Source: CAJQQY01 sp964564545
GTDB taxonomy: Bacteria; Bacteroidota; Bacteroidia; Chitinophagales; Saprospiraceae
Direction of reading: 5' to 3'
Length of the DNA stretch: 64,000 nt
Assembly (NCBI GenBank): GCA_964564545.1
Contig: CAZMBP010000051.1
Coordinates: forward strand, 13,175 to 77,174
Under the pieces are notes generated by a model. That model did not search any database. It was not told the DNA's origin and worked only from the letters and a program-made list of their open reading frames with translations. Every line of letters begins with the position of its first letter. The first letter of the stretch is position 1. Shown in pieces: positions 16,158-24,696 of this stretch. The translations under genes and the position numbers were made by a program.

Positions 16158-19100
16158 TTATGTTCTATTTTTTTTACTAACAAAATACATGTCAGTTTCT
16201 CCAATGTGTTTCACCATCACTTTCCCTCGATGTTCGCAGTCAAAATGATCTTTTACTAATTGGTAAGTTGCTTCTGAAATGTTGACTTTTTTCTCTGCCC
16301 CATTTTGTTCCATTCGAGAAGCAGTATTTACAGTATCACCCCAAAGGTCGAAGGCGAATTTTTTAATTCCTACAATTCCCGCAACAACTGGCCCGGTGTG
16401 CAAACCGATTCTTGCCTCAAAATATAATTGCCCTTTTTTCTTTTTTTCTTCTGCAGTTTTTTCCAAAAATTCTTGAATTTCTAATGCTGCTAAAACCATT
16501 TGAATGGCACTTCTTTCATTTTTCACCGACATTCCGCTCACGCACATGTATGCATCTCCAATCGTTTTAATTTTTTCTAATTGATACTTTTCAATAATTC
16601 GATCGAAAGCTTTGAAATAAAAATCAATTTCATCGACTAATTGTTCTGGATCTAAATCCTGAGATATTTTTGTAAAATCCTTGAAGTCAGAAAAAAACAC
16701 CGTAACTGAATCGTAGCGTTTAGCTTTGGCCTTTCCATATTTTTTCAACTCATCAGCAGTTTCTGCGGGGAGTATATTTAGAAGTAGATCGTCCGATTTT
16801 TTCTTTTCTCTTTTTAATTCGTTGGTTCGAGCTTGAACCTCTCTTTCTAAATTTTTTTCGTTTTCTTTTAAAGAATAAATTCGATATCGATAAGCTAAAA
16901 ATAAAATTCCAGCACCCAATATTCCACATGCTGTGAGGAACCACCAAGTTTTATAATATGCTTGTTGGATTTTTAATTTTATTGCTAATTCCTTTTTGTT
17001 CCAATCATTTTTATTGGCAGCAGCTCGTACTCTAAATGTATAATCACCCGCAGGGATTCCATTGAACCTTGCTGAAGTTACTGTTGAAGGTTCTGACCAT
17101 TCACTATCATATCCTTCCAAAATGTAACTGTATTTGTTCTCTGATGGATTTTTATAATTGGTCAAGGCAAAATTAAAAACGAAAAGTTTATCATGATAAG
17201 TCAACTCAAAAGATTCATTTTCCGAAAGATCATTTTTAAAACTTACCATTTCCCCCTTGACATCATCTAACTTCGAAAAAGAAGTGAGAATCAAATTTGC
17301 TTCTTCTAATTTTTCTTTTTTTAGAAAATTTTCATTTGGATAAAATGCATTTACCCCCTTGATACTTCCAAAATATAATCGTCCATCTTCAGTTTGATAA
17401 AATGAAACTCGATTAAATTCATTAGTTGTCAAACCGTCTTGCTTGTAAAAATTAATGAACGATTCATTTGCAATACTCATCCTAGAAATTCCAACATCAG
17501 TACTCATCCAAAGAGCTGTATCTCCTTCAGATAAAAGCCCATTAATGAAATTATTAGGCATCCCATTTTTGATATTAAAGGTTCGAATAGTTTCTTTTTG
17601 AATATCTAATTTTTGAATTCCTTGCGCTGTTCCAATCCATAAAAAACCATCGTTATCTTCGTAGGTGACATTAACTCGATTGCTTACCAATTTTACTGCA
17701 GAACTTGAATCACTCGTGTAGTGTGCAATAGCACCTTGCTGTGGATCAATTTTATAAAGACCATCTTGAAGTGTAGAAAGCCATAGAAAGTCATTGGTTT
17801 TGCCCTGATAAAGATAAGCAGCATCAAGTTTAGTGGTGTCAATGATTTGATTTTGATCTATAAATTCTACTAATTCTTTGGTATCTGGATTGTAAGTATA
17901 AATCCAATTTCGGTAAGCGAACCAAAGGTTTTCGTCTTTTCCAACGATGCAAACGCCAAGGTCAATCGAAGGTTTATTGATGATCGTATCAACTTTTTGT
18001 GTTTCTAAATCTATGCGTCGTCCATTGCCTGTCCAAAGTGCATTTTTATAATAAGTCAATCCAAAAGGAAAATTGAAATAATCGTTTCGAGGAAAAAGAG
18101 GTTGAGGAGTGTTTTCTCCTTTTTTTAAAATATGAATCGAATTATAATAGCTAAAATAAATGTTCCCTTCTTCATCCTCGGTAATTCCACGGATACTACA
18201 AAATCCATTGGTGCAATACTCACTTCCTTCTGCGAGATAGTTATCAAATATTTTTTCAGAGTGTAAGATTTTAATTACCCCATATTCTGAGGCTGCCCAA
18301 ATCAATCCCATATCATCTTGGAACAGATGTCGAATATTGCAATAATTGTCAGTCAACTCTTTTATTTCCAAACTGTAATCAGTTAACCGTCCAGTTGATT
18401 TTTCTAAATAAAATAAGATCCCCAGACCACCAATCCAGATGTCTCCATTTTTTTCTACCAAAAGTGTATTGGTAGTTTCTCGATTGGAAACTGATTTTAT
18501 AACAGGGTGTACACGGAATTCGTTTTCACCTTTTGGTAAAAAATATAATCGTCCATCATCCACGAGAGCCCATAAAGTTTGGTCATCGGTTACTTGCATT
18601 TGGACAATCCATGCTTCGTTATTTTTTTCTTTGGGGAAATTAAACTGTCGAACTACTTTTCCCTCTTTTTCTATCTTTAAGATTTCGTTAGATCTATTAG
18701 CTAAATAGATATGATTATGTGCCCAAATCATCCCTCGTCTGGATGCATTGCCTTCGCACTTCATCACATCTTTGAGACGATTACCTGCTCCTAATTTTTG
18801 TAAAAAAGATTCGCCTGCATCTTTTTGATAAGTGATATTCCAAATGTTGCCGTCGTCATCTTGGATGAGGCTTCCGGGTGTTCGGTTTTTATTATAAACT
18901 ACACTTTCTTTGCTGACATTAATTGTTTGATGCTGATAATTTCGACCGCTTAGGGTAGTCAGATTATTTTCACCAGCCATCCAGAGCATCGTATCAGAAG
19001 TGATAAGTAATTCTGAGATATAATTTTGAGGAATAAAGTTTTCTTTAGACAAATTGTTAAAATGAGTGAAGCGACTTCCATCATATTTATTTAGTCCATT

Positions 19101-19271
19101 AATAGTAGCAACCCAAATATAGCCATATGGGTCTTGTTGAATTTTAAATGCGTTTCGGTGACTGAGACCTTCTTCAAATGAAAATAGCTTGAAATCAATT
19201 TTTTCTTTTTGAGAAAAAACAGTTGTGGTGAGAAATAAACTGAGAAGTAGAAGTAGAAGTAGGTTCCGCAT
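16158..19271 (-). CDS. Two-component-propeller sensor fused to a class III adenylate cyclase
   Basis: The 1037-residue single-pass receptor has a signal peptide (1-20), about 680 residues of Reg_prop beta-propeller repeats (YGYIWVATINGLNKYDG; GFLWIGTAQGIQKLD), a Y_Y_Y domain (about 690-765), a TM helix (775-796), a coiled coil (797-830) and a class III cyclase domain (853-1037). Metal ligands Asp862 and Asp906 (TIGDAY) and the catalytic Asn982/Arg986 pair (NTASR) are present. Lys902 and Asp975 occupy the two purine-selective positions as in adenylate, not guanylate, cyclases. It should turn a periplasmic, probably glycan, signal into cAMP. Propellers of this kind usually carry a histidine kinase, so the cyclase output is notable. 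Confidence 0.9.
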   Translation of the reverse strand: MRNLLLLLLLSLFLTTTVFSQKEKIDFKLFSFEEGLSHRNAFKIQQDPYGYIWVATINGLNKYDGSRFTHFNNLSKENFIPQNYISELLITSDTMLWMAGENNLTTLSGRNYQHQTINVSKESVVYNKNRTPGSLIQDDDGNIWNITYQKDAGESFLQKLGAGNRLKDVMKCEGNASRRGMIWAHNHIYLANRSNEILKIEKEGKVVRQFNFPKEKNNEAWIVQMQVTDDQTLWALVDDGRLYFLPKGENEFRVHPVIKSVSNRETTNTLLVEKNGDIWIGGLGILFYLEKSTGRLTDYSLEIKELTDNYCNIRHLFQDDMGLIWAASEYGVIKILHSEKIFDNYLAEGSEYCTNGFCSIRGITEDEEGNIYFSYYNSIHILKKGENTPQPLFPRNDYFNFPFGLTYYKNALWTGNGRRIDLETQKVDTIINKPSIDLGVCIVGKDENLWFAYRNWIYTYNPDTKELVEFIDQNQIIDTTKLDAAYLYQGKTNDFLWLSTLQDGLYKIDPQQGAIAHYTSDSSSAVKLVSNRVNVTYEDNDGFLWIGTAQGIQKLDIQKETIRTFNIKNGMPNNFINGLLSEGDTALWMSTDVGISRMSIANESFINFYKQDGLTTNEFNRVSFYQTEDGRLYFGSIKGVNAFYPNENFLKKEKLEEANLILTSFSKLDDVKGEMVSFKNDLSENESFELTYHDKLFVFNFALTNYKNPSENKYSYILEGYDSEWSEPSTVTSARFNGIPAGDYTFRVRAAANKNDWNKKELAIKLKIQQAYYKTWWFLTACGILGAGILFLAYRYRIYSLKENEKNLEREVQARTNELKREKKKSDDLLLNILPAETADELKKYGKAKAKRYDSVTVFFSDFKDFTKISQDLDPEQLVDEIDFYFKAFDRIIEKYQLEKIKTIGDAYMCVSGMSVKNERSAIQMVLAALEIQEFLEKTAEEKKKKGQLYFEARIGLHTGPVVAGIVGIKKFAFDLWGDTVNTASRMEQNGAEKKVNISEATYQLVKDHFDCEHRGKVMVKHIGETDMYFVSKKNRT

Positions 19272-19392
19272 TTCTTTTAATAAAAAACTTATATCTGAGT
19301 CATTTGAAATATGATGGAAAAATAGGGATTTTTTGATGAACTGTGAAAGGTTTCTCTTTTTTAGCTTAAAAGGAGAAGGAATAATATAAAAT

Positions 19393-19554
19393 AAGTACCG
19401 AACTATAATTATGTTTAAGTGAAATTTAGAATTATATTTTTCTCTGACTAGACAAAAAACGCAGTCATAGCCTTAGTTACGACGAGTATTTTTAACGAAG
19501 TCAGAGAGAAAAATAAACTCAATTCACTTGAAGATAATTTTGGTTCGGTACTTA
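19393..19554. repeat. 162-bp palindromic element, TAGCCTTAG-centre family, copy 1
   Basis: The arms start AAGTACCGAAC and end GTTCGGTACTT, and continue inward with TAAGTGAA/TTCACTTGA and TTTTTCTCTGACT/AGTCAGAGAGAAAAA. The unpaired centre contains CATAGCCTTAGTTACGACGA. An element of nearly the same length and a very similar centre lies at 57012-57175. Confidence 0.85.
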
Positions 19555-19840
19555 CTATAAATTAACTTCATTAATACCTTATTTGAATACAGGAAAAATA
19601 CGTTCTATAACGTATGTATATAAGGTGGTAAAACTTTTCAAAAACTTTATTTTAACATTATATTTGTAGGGGTAGTAATTATAATGGATTTCAATCCCGA
19701 GGAAAGGCAAAATTTCAAGTTAGATATTTTACTTATTTATATTCTAAAGTATCTAAGGATATCAATTAATAACCTACTTTATTTTTTTAATTGATAACCA
19801 TCTCTATTATTATATTTTCATCACCCTCCTCAACCCCAAA

Positions 19841-19910
19841 AGTTCCCTGGGATCGACTTATTAATATTTTACATGCCAAATATTAAAACAAGGTCGATCC
19901 TATGGGAACC
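19841..19910. repeat. 70-bp palindrome
   Basis: AGTTCCCTGGGATCGACTT pairs imperfectly with AGGTCGATCCTATGGGAACC, with AATATTT/AAATATT nearer the centre. There is no T tract, so it is more likely a repeat element or a regulator site than a terminator. Confidence 0.6.
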
Positions 19911-20031
19911 AACCAATGAATTACTGATACTTAACATTCCCATTATAATTAAGAACATATCTTTATAGTATAATATTGGAATATAAAGATATTTATCCCT
20001 CCATTATTAAACACTATTATGATTGCAATCG

Positions 20032-20039
20032 TACTTTTG
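20032..20039 (+). promoter_or_regulatory. -7 box of the response-regulator gene
   Basis: TACTTTTG matches TAnnTTTG and would give a leader of roughly 90 nt before the ATG at 20135. The leader contains the GGTTTACCTAAAGATTAAACC hairpin region. Confidence 0.5.
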
Positions 20040-20134
20040 AGTAACTCTTTATGTGAATGAAAGGTTTACCTAAAGATTAAACCATTCATTTACATTTAGG
20101 TATATAATGGGATTAACTTTAAAACCAAAAAACT

Positions 20135-20494
20135 ATGAAAAGAATACTTATCATAGAAGATAATGATGACATTCGTAATAACTTAGAGGAACTTCTTGAA
20201 TTAGAAAGCTATCAAGTAGTTACCGCTAAAAATGGAATTATCGGCATCCAAAAAATCATTTCAGAATCACCCGATTTCATTATGTGTGATATTGCAATGC
20301 CTGAAAAAGATGGTTATGAAGTTTTTGCACATATAAAAGCTTCTCCTTGTCATCGTGAAATTCCATTTATTTTTTTAACAGCTAGTGCTCAAGAAAGAGA
20401 TATTGCGAAAGGAAAAAAACTTGGAGTAGATGCTTACATCACAAAACCATTCCATTCAAATGAATTATTAGAAACCATTAAGGAATTGATTTAA
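20135..20494 (+). CDS. Single-domain response regulator (CheY-like)
   Basis: The 119-residue product is a lone receiver domain. The acidic pocket (IIEDNDD at 6-12), phospho-acceptor Asp52 (MCDIAMPEKDGYEV), Thr in FIFLTASA and Lys in AYITKPFHS are all in place. There is no output domain, so it must act through protein contacts. No kinase is adjacent; the nearest sensor proteins in the window are the propeller-cyclase upstream and the TPR kinase at 45 kb. It has its own promoter and a very strong terminator, so it is transcribed alone. Confidence 0.92.
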   Translation: MKRILIIEDNDDIRNNLEELLELESYQVVTAKNGIIGIQKIISESPDFIMCDIAMPEKDGYEVFAHIKASPCHREIPFIFLTASAQERDIAKGKKLGVDAYITKPFHSNELLETIKELI

Positions 20495-20522
20495 TCAATA
20501 TACTTTATCCATCAGCTTAAAA

Positions 20523-20573
20523 GAAACAAAAGAAGCTGCTAAACTTTTAGTTTAGCAGCTTCTTTTGTTTTCT
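20523..20573 (+). terminator. Strong intrinsic terminator of the response-regulator gene
   Basis: A perfect 20-bp stem (AAACAAAAGAAGCTGCTAAA and its complement, 20524-20543 with 20551-20570) has a 7-nt loop and a T-rich 3' side. Confidence 0.9.
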
Positions 20574-20636
20574 TGTAAGACAATATGAAATTTTTTAATT
20601 TTAGAAAAATTAGTAATTAGTTAAAAAAATAATCCA

Positions 20637-20996
20637 ATGGTTTCAATTTCAAAAGAAGAAGGTAATTTTCACTTTAAAGTGGAAGGCTTACACAAATTAT
20701 GGGCATTAAAAAGTCAATTGACAATTCCAATTAACAACGTTGTTCGTGCATACCAAGATAGAGATGCCTTAAATGGTTGGTGGAAAGGAATCAGAATGTC
20801 TGGGACACATGTACCTGGACTTATCACAGCTGGTACTTTTTATCAATCAGGTGAAAAAATATTTTGGGATGTGGTCAATAAAGACAATGCAATTATTATT
20901 GACTTAGAAGATGAGAGTTATAAGAAATTGATCATCGAAGTAAGAAATCCATCGGAAGCCATTGATTTTATCAATGATGGGTTGGAGTTTGTTTAA
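20637..20996 (+). CDS. Bacterial PH-domain-like conserved protein
   Basis: This 119-residue soluble protein has LHKLWALKSQLTIPINNV (18-35), GWWKGIRMSGTHVPGLITAGTF (about 47-68) and IFWDVVNKDNAIIIDLEDESYKKLIIEV in order. This pattern is found in a widespread family of small uncharacterised proteins with a PH-like fold. Its function is unknown. The 3' end overlaps, in another frame, the beginning of a propeller-sensor remnant (20977-21141). Confidence 0.65.
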   Translation: MVSISKEEGNFHFKVEGLHKLWALKSQLTIPINNVVRAYQDRDALNGWWKGIRMSGTHVPGLITAGTFYQSGEKIFWDVVNKDNAIIIDLEDESYKKLIIEVRNPSEAIDFINDGLEFV

Positions 20997-21141
20997 TTTT
21001 CGAGTAGAAGATTGTGAGACAGAAGTATTATTGATTTCCATTTGCAAAGACAATCAGGGAGTACTTTGGTTAGTTACGGATAATGCAGGAGTGTTTAAAT
21101 TTAATGGAAAAATCTTTGAAAAATTTGAAATTGGTGGGTAA
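20977..21141 (+). pseudogene. Remnant of a two-component-regulator propeller protein
   Basis: A 54-residue open frame overlaps the end of the PH-like gene. It contains ICKDNQGVLWLVTDNAGVF followed by KFNGKIFEKFEIGG, a textbook Reg_prop blade (D-x-x-G-x-L-W-x-x-T-D-x-x-G-V-F). One blade cannot fold alone and there is no signal peptide, so this is most likely the scar of a deleted propeller sensor gene. Confidence 0.6.
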
Positions 21142-21190
21142 TATAGCCCTGCTACTCCATATATATATAATACATTAGACTATTTTTTTA

Positions 21191-21198
21191 TATCTTTG
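21191..21198 (+). promoter_or_regulatory. -7 box of the 477-residue hypothetical gene
   Basis: TATCTTTG matches TAnnTTTG, 83 bp before the ATG at 21282. No good -33 element is visible. Confidence 0.5.
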
Positions 21199-21281
21199 GA
21201 ATGTTTCAAAGGATTGAACAAAATTATTTATGATCCTTCAGTTGTTCACTTCAATTTAAAAACCAAAGATAACTTAACATT

Positions 21282-22715
21282 ATGCCATTCCCCTCAATCC
21301 TCAAAAGAAAAAAAAGTTCAAAAATAACTTATCTCAAGCGAAAAGATTCTTTCCGAAAATTGATGTCTAAAAAGGCCAAGAATCTTATAAAAGGAGACTT
21401 AGATGGAGATCCTCGCTCTATAGAAACGGATAAACACAAATCAACTATCTGGAAAGATGATGAAGGAACCAAAGTCATCTTAAATTTTGAAAATGTTGAC
21501 AAATGGAAATCCTCTCCTAACTCATGGGCAAAAGGCATGGCTTCGGATCTAGAGAAACAAAATATTAATAAGGATAACTTTGTTCAAACTTTAATTATTG
21601 AAGGAGATAATAATGAAGCTTTTAGGAAATTAGCTATGGCGCAGATTAAAAATCTTAATGAGATAGTTAGTGATAATGCGAAGAAAGTAAAGCTTGCTTT
21701 TAAAGAAGAAACCCAAAGTGGGAATAAAATTCTATTAACCTTTAACCTTGAGAAACCAGTTGCCCAACAAGCCATGGTTTTACCGAGGATTAAAAAAAAT
21801 GACGGCGAGATAGATGCCCAGGCTCGAATACGTAACCTAAAAGAGAAATGGGATAGTGGCACAATTGATAAGCGCAATATATCTGATGATGATAAAGATA
21901 ATATTGAATTATTCTTGAATATGGTTGGCGAGGCTAGCAGACAATGGGCTGATGCAAATAATTCACCTTCTGCCAAGGATTTACTTGAGTTAAATAAGTT
22001 TTACAATCTGATTGAAAGTGGAGATGGAGAGAATTTCTCTAAACTATTGGATGGCGATGAAGTGGTTCCTAAAGCTGAAGATTTTCTCAAAGCGCATCAG
22101 GAAAAGTTAAAATCTGTAGAACAACTTATGCAAGATCAATCAGCGATCTTGGGGGCAAGTGATTATGCAAAAAAGCTTGGAAAAGAGGTGTCCGTAAATC
22201 AAATAAAAACCAAGGCAAGAGTTGGTGCAGAAACAGTAGGAGTAGGAGCTTTAGGACAATTAGTTCCGGGAGCTGGACAAGTTGTTGGTTTTGCCAAATT
22301 ATTAAATCGGATTAGATCTAACAATAAGCATATTAAACAGTTAAAATATATAAAAGGAGAAGCAGAAGCAGAAGGTGCTAGCCCAGAAATTATAAAAATT
22401 TTGGACAATGTTATTAGTAGAAAAGAGAAGAGGAACATTCAGGCAGGGGTCGCCGTAGTTCCCGCTTTAGGACTTTTAAATACTGGGAGGTCAGTATTAA
22501 AAGGAGCCTACAATAAAGCTACAGGTAAAATTAGTGAGCGAGTAGATCATGCCACGCTGTTAATCAATAATGCCATGCAAAATCCAAGTGTAATAAATAC
22601 AAAAATCTCCAAACAAATTATTCTGGAGTTGGTAGGTAAAGATGTTTATCCGCAAATAATTATGACCATAAAAGGCAATGAATTACTTTCTGATAAAATG
22701 AGAACTACTGTATAG
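21282..22715 (+). CDS. Unrecognised 477-residue protein with Gly/Ala-rich hydrophobic segments
   Basis: I do not recognise this family. The N-terminus is strongly basic (FPSILKRKKSSKITYLKRK) with no signal peptide. Residues 1-300 are charged and mostly helical. Residues about 311-333 (VGAETVGVGALGQLVPGAGQVV) and about 389-410 (AGVAVVPALGLLNTGRSVLKGA) are glycine/alanine-rich hydrophobic stretches without charge, separated by a Lys-rich linker. Such paired small-residue segments occur in membrane-active toxins and in some contractile-injection cargo, but no toxin motif is seen. It has its own -7 box and follows a gene remnant, so the locus may be a recently rearranged accessory site. Confidence 0.6.
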   Translation: MPFPSILKRKKSSKITYLKRKDSFRKLMSKKAKNLIKGDLDGDPRSIETDKHKSTIWKDDEGTKVILNFENVDKWKSSPNSWAKGMASDLEKQNINKDNFVQTLIIEGDNNEAFRKLAMAQIKNLNEIVSDNAKKVKLAFKEETQSGNKILLTFNLEKPVAQQAMVLPRIKKNDGEIDAQARIRNLKEKWDSGTIDKRNISDDDKDNIELFLNMVGEASRQWADANNSPSAKDLLELNKFYNLIESGDGENFSKLLDGDEVVPKAEDFLKAHQEKLKSVEQLMQDQSAILGASDYAKKLGKEVSVNQIKTKARVGAETVGVGALGQLVPGAGQVVGFAKLLNRIRSNNKHIKQLKYIKGEAEAEGASPEIIKILDNVISRKEKRNIQAGVAVVPALGLLNTGRSVLKGAYNKATGKISERVDHATLLINNAMQNPSVINTKISKQIILELVGKDVYPQIIMTIKGNELLSDKMRTTV

Positions 22716-22763
22716 TGCTAAAAGAAATCACATACCTCATTGTTATAAAAAGATAAAGTTTCT

Positions 22764-23168
22764 ATGTGGCAATGTCCTATCTGCGAGCGATTATTTAAAA
22801 CCCCCAACCAATCTCATTCATGTGTTGAACAAGATTTTGGAGTTTTTTTTGAAAATAAATCAGACAACTTAGTGATTGCCTTTGATAGTTTGATGACCTC
22901 AGTTTTAAACTGGGAGCCCAATAGCGTAGGTGTGTCTAAAAATGCAATTATTTTTACCAACAAAAAAGCATGGTTGATCGTCAGACCAATGTCTAAAGAA
23001 TTAGATCTAAAGTTTTATTATGATGAATCTTTAGATGGAGATATTTTTAAAAAAATAACTTTCTGGGGAGGTAAATATGCGCATCATATTCGAATCAGGG
23101 ATGAGGAGGAAATTAATTCTGAGGTATTATATTTTTTGAAAATTGGATTTGATTTTGCTTTGAAATGA
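22764..23168 (+). CDS. DUF5655 domain protein with N-terminal zinc-binding motif
   Basis: The 134-residue product starts W-Q-C4-P-I-C7-ERLF and continues NQSH18-S-C20, a compact zinc-binding motif, then carries the DUF5655 domain (FDSLMTSVLNWEPN; KNAIIFTNKKAWLIVRPM). DUF5655 is a small alpha/beta domain of unknown function found alone or next to nuclease-like domains. It lies 48 bp after the unrecognised 477-residue gene with no terminator between them, so the two may be co-transcribed. Confidence 0.8.
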   Translation: MWQCPICERLFKTPNQSHSCVEQDFGVFFENKSDNLVIAFDSLMTSVLNWEPNSVGVSKNAIIFTNKKAWLIVRPMSKELDLKFYYDESLDGDIFKKITFWGGKYAHHIRIRDEEEINSEVLYFLKIGFDFALK

Positions 23169-23261
23169 TGGTGTTATCTTATCTTATCTTATTTTAGGAT
23201 TTGATGTATTAACTTTGTTTCATCCCAATCCGAATATTCAAGTATTAAAATTCAATCAACC

Positions 23262-24383
23262 ATGCCCTTAAAATTTTTATTTTTTCTGCTCATATTTCCC
23301 ATTTCTCTTTTCTCTCAAAATCCTGATTTCCGCAACCCTCAAGGAACTCGATATTCTTTTGGCATTGAAGAAATGCGAACAGCTTCTATCACTTCAGGAG
23401 ATATTGATGCTGACGGTGATGAAGATATTATCATTGCTAACGGTAGGCATTGGACAGCTCCCAACGAAGTGTTTTTAAATAATGGAAAAGGAGGATTTAC
23501 TGTTTCGTTTGATTTGGGATTTTATAAATCGACAAGCTATGCTGCAGAGGTTGGCGACTTGGATGGTGATGGCGATTTGGATATTGCAGTTGGAAATGAC
23601 AAAGCACCCAATCGACTTTTTTTTAATGATGGAAAAGGGAAATTCGTGGAAGGCAAAACTTTTGGAAAACTATATTCCAATACTCGAAATATTGCTCTAG
23701 CTGACCTAGACCAAGATGGAGATTTGGATATTTTTATAACCAATAGAAGAGAGCTGAATGAAATATGTATTAATGACGGGAATGGAAATTTTGAAGAAGT
23801 TCGAAGTTTTGGTGAATCAGATGATGCAACGATTGATGTGGAGATTTTTGACATAGATAAAGATGGTGATCAAGATTTGATTTTAGCTAATAGAGATGGA
23901 CAACAAAATTATATTTACCTCAATGATGAAATGAAGTTTGAAAAAAAGATTCCTTTTGGAACAGGCAAAGACGAAACTCGAAGTGTCGCGATTGCCGATC
24001 TTAATAATGACGGGTGGAGTGATTTAATTTTGGCGAATATTGGAGAACCTAATTCCATTTGTTTTGGAGATGCTTCCATGACGTATAAAAATAGAATGTT
24101 AGATCCAGCTCAAGATCTTTCCTTCTCATTGGATGTCGCAGATTATGATCAAGATGGAGATATAGATATTTTGGTGGGGAATAGCGGCGAACCTAATCGA
24201 CTTTATCAAAATTCAGGCGATGGAAAATCATTTAAAATGATGCTAATGAGTGCTCAAGAGTTTGATACTTATGATATTCGGTTTGTGGATTTGAATAAGG
24301 ATGGATTTAAGGATGTGGTGGAGGCAAATTCCAATGCTGTGAATGTGTATTATATTAATCGAGTTCCAAGACGAAAAAAATGA
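23262..24383 (+). CDS. Secreted FG-GAP/VCBS repeat protein
   Basis: The 373-residue product has a signal peptide (1-19, ending LFSQ) followed by about seven FG-GAP/VCBS blades, each with a calcium-binding loop such as GDIDADGDEDIII, GDLDGDGDLDIAV, ADLDQDGDLDIFI, FDIDKDGDQDLIL and ADYDQDGDIDILV. It should fold as a calcium-stabilised beta-propeller. There is no ASPIC/UnbV domain and no T9SS tail, so it is probably periplasmic or released by another route. A weak -7 box (TAACTTTG, 23210-23217) lies upstream. Confidence 0.85.
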   Translation: MPLKFLFFLLIFPISLFSQNPDFRNPQGTRYSFGIEEMRTASITSGDIDADGDEDIIIANGRHWTAPNEVFLNNGKGGFTVSFDLGFYKSTSYAAEVGDLDGDGDLDIAVGNDKAPNRLFFNDGKGKFVEGKTFGKLYSNTRNIALADLDQDGDLDIFITNRRELNEICINDGNGNFEEVRSFGESDDATIDVEIFDIDKDGDQDLILANRDGQQNYIYLNDEMKFEKKIPFGTGKDETRSVAIADLNNDGWSDLILANIGEPNSICFGDASMTYKNRMLDPAQDLSFSLDVADYDQDGDIDILVGNSGEPNRLYQNSGDGKSFKMMLMSAQEFDTYDIRFVDLNKDGFKDVVEANSNAVNVYYINRVPRRKK

Positions 24384-24696
24384 TGGACAAAGTTAAGCAA
24401 AGTCAATTGATTATACCATCATAATTTTTATTGCTATATTCCTTCCCACATATTGTGCTGAAAGAAATGGAGAAATCTAACTAAATATCTTTGAGGACTT
24501 ATTACAAAGTATCATTTTCCAAAAAAAGAAAAAAGCCTTTTGTTTCAACCCCTTTAAAATATTAGCACAATTCCTACAATTACTAGCACGTGATAACCAA
24601 GTCTAATAAATCACAACAACCAATCGTTATTTTTAATGTCTATTTAAGTAGAATTAATTTTGATATTTAATTAAGTAGAATTAAAAAACCAAAAAA
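24384..24696. other. 313-bp intergenic region before the TonB receptor gene
   Basis: No gene is seen. Near its right end lie two identical 14-bp direct repeats (see 24644-24684), the only structured feature. Confidence 0.6.
24644..24684 (+). promoter_or_regulatory. Direct-repeat operator candidate before the TonB receptor gene
   Basis: TTAAGTAGAATTAA occurs exactly twice (24644-24657 and 24671-24684), 27 bp apart, 13 bp before the ATG. Repeats spaced by about 2.5 helical turns next to a start codon suggest a regulator site. Confidence 0.55.

Larger units (their letters stand above)
19272..20134. other. 863-bp gene-free region with two palindromes
   Basis: No coding sequence is seen between the divergent cyclase and response-regulator genes. 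The region holds a 162-bp palindrome (19393-19554), a 70-bp palindrome (19841-19910) and a -7 box at 20032-20039. The rest is AT-rich with no recognisable feature. Confidence 0.7.

Noticed and set aside
23170..23195. TTATC tandem repeat after the DUF5655 gene as a phase-variation tract
   Set aside because: Only three units occur, outside any coding frame and not at a promoter spacing, so there is little reason to expect slippage control.
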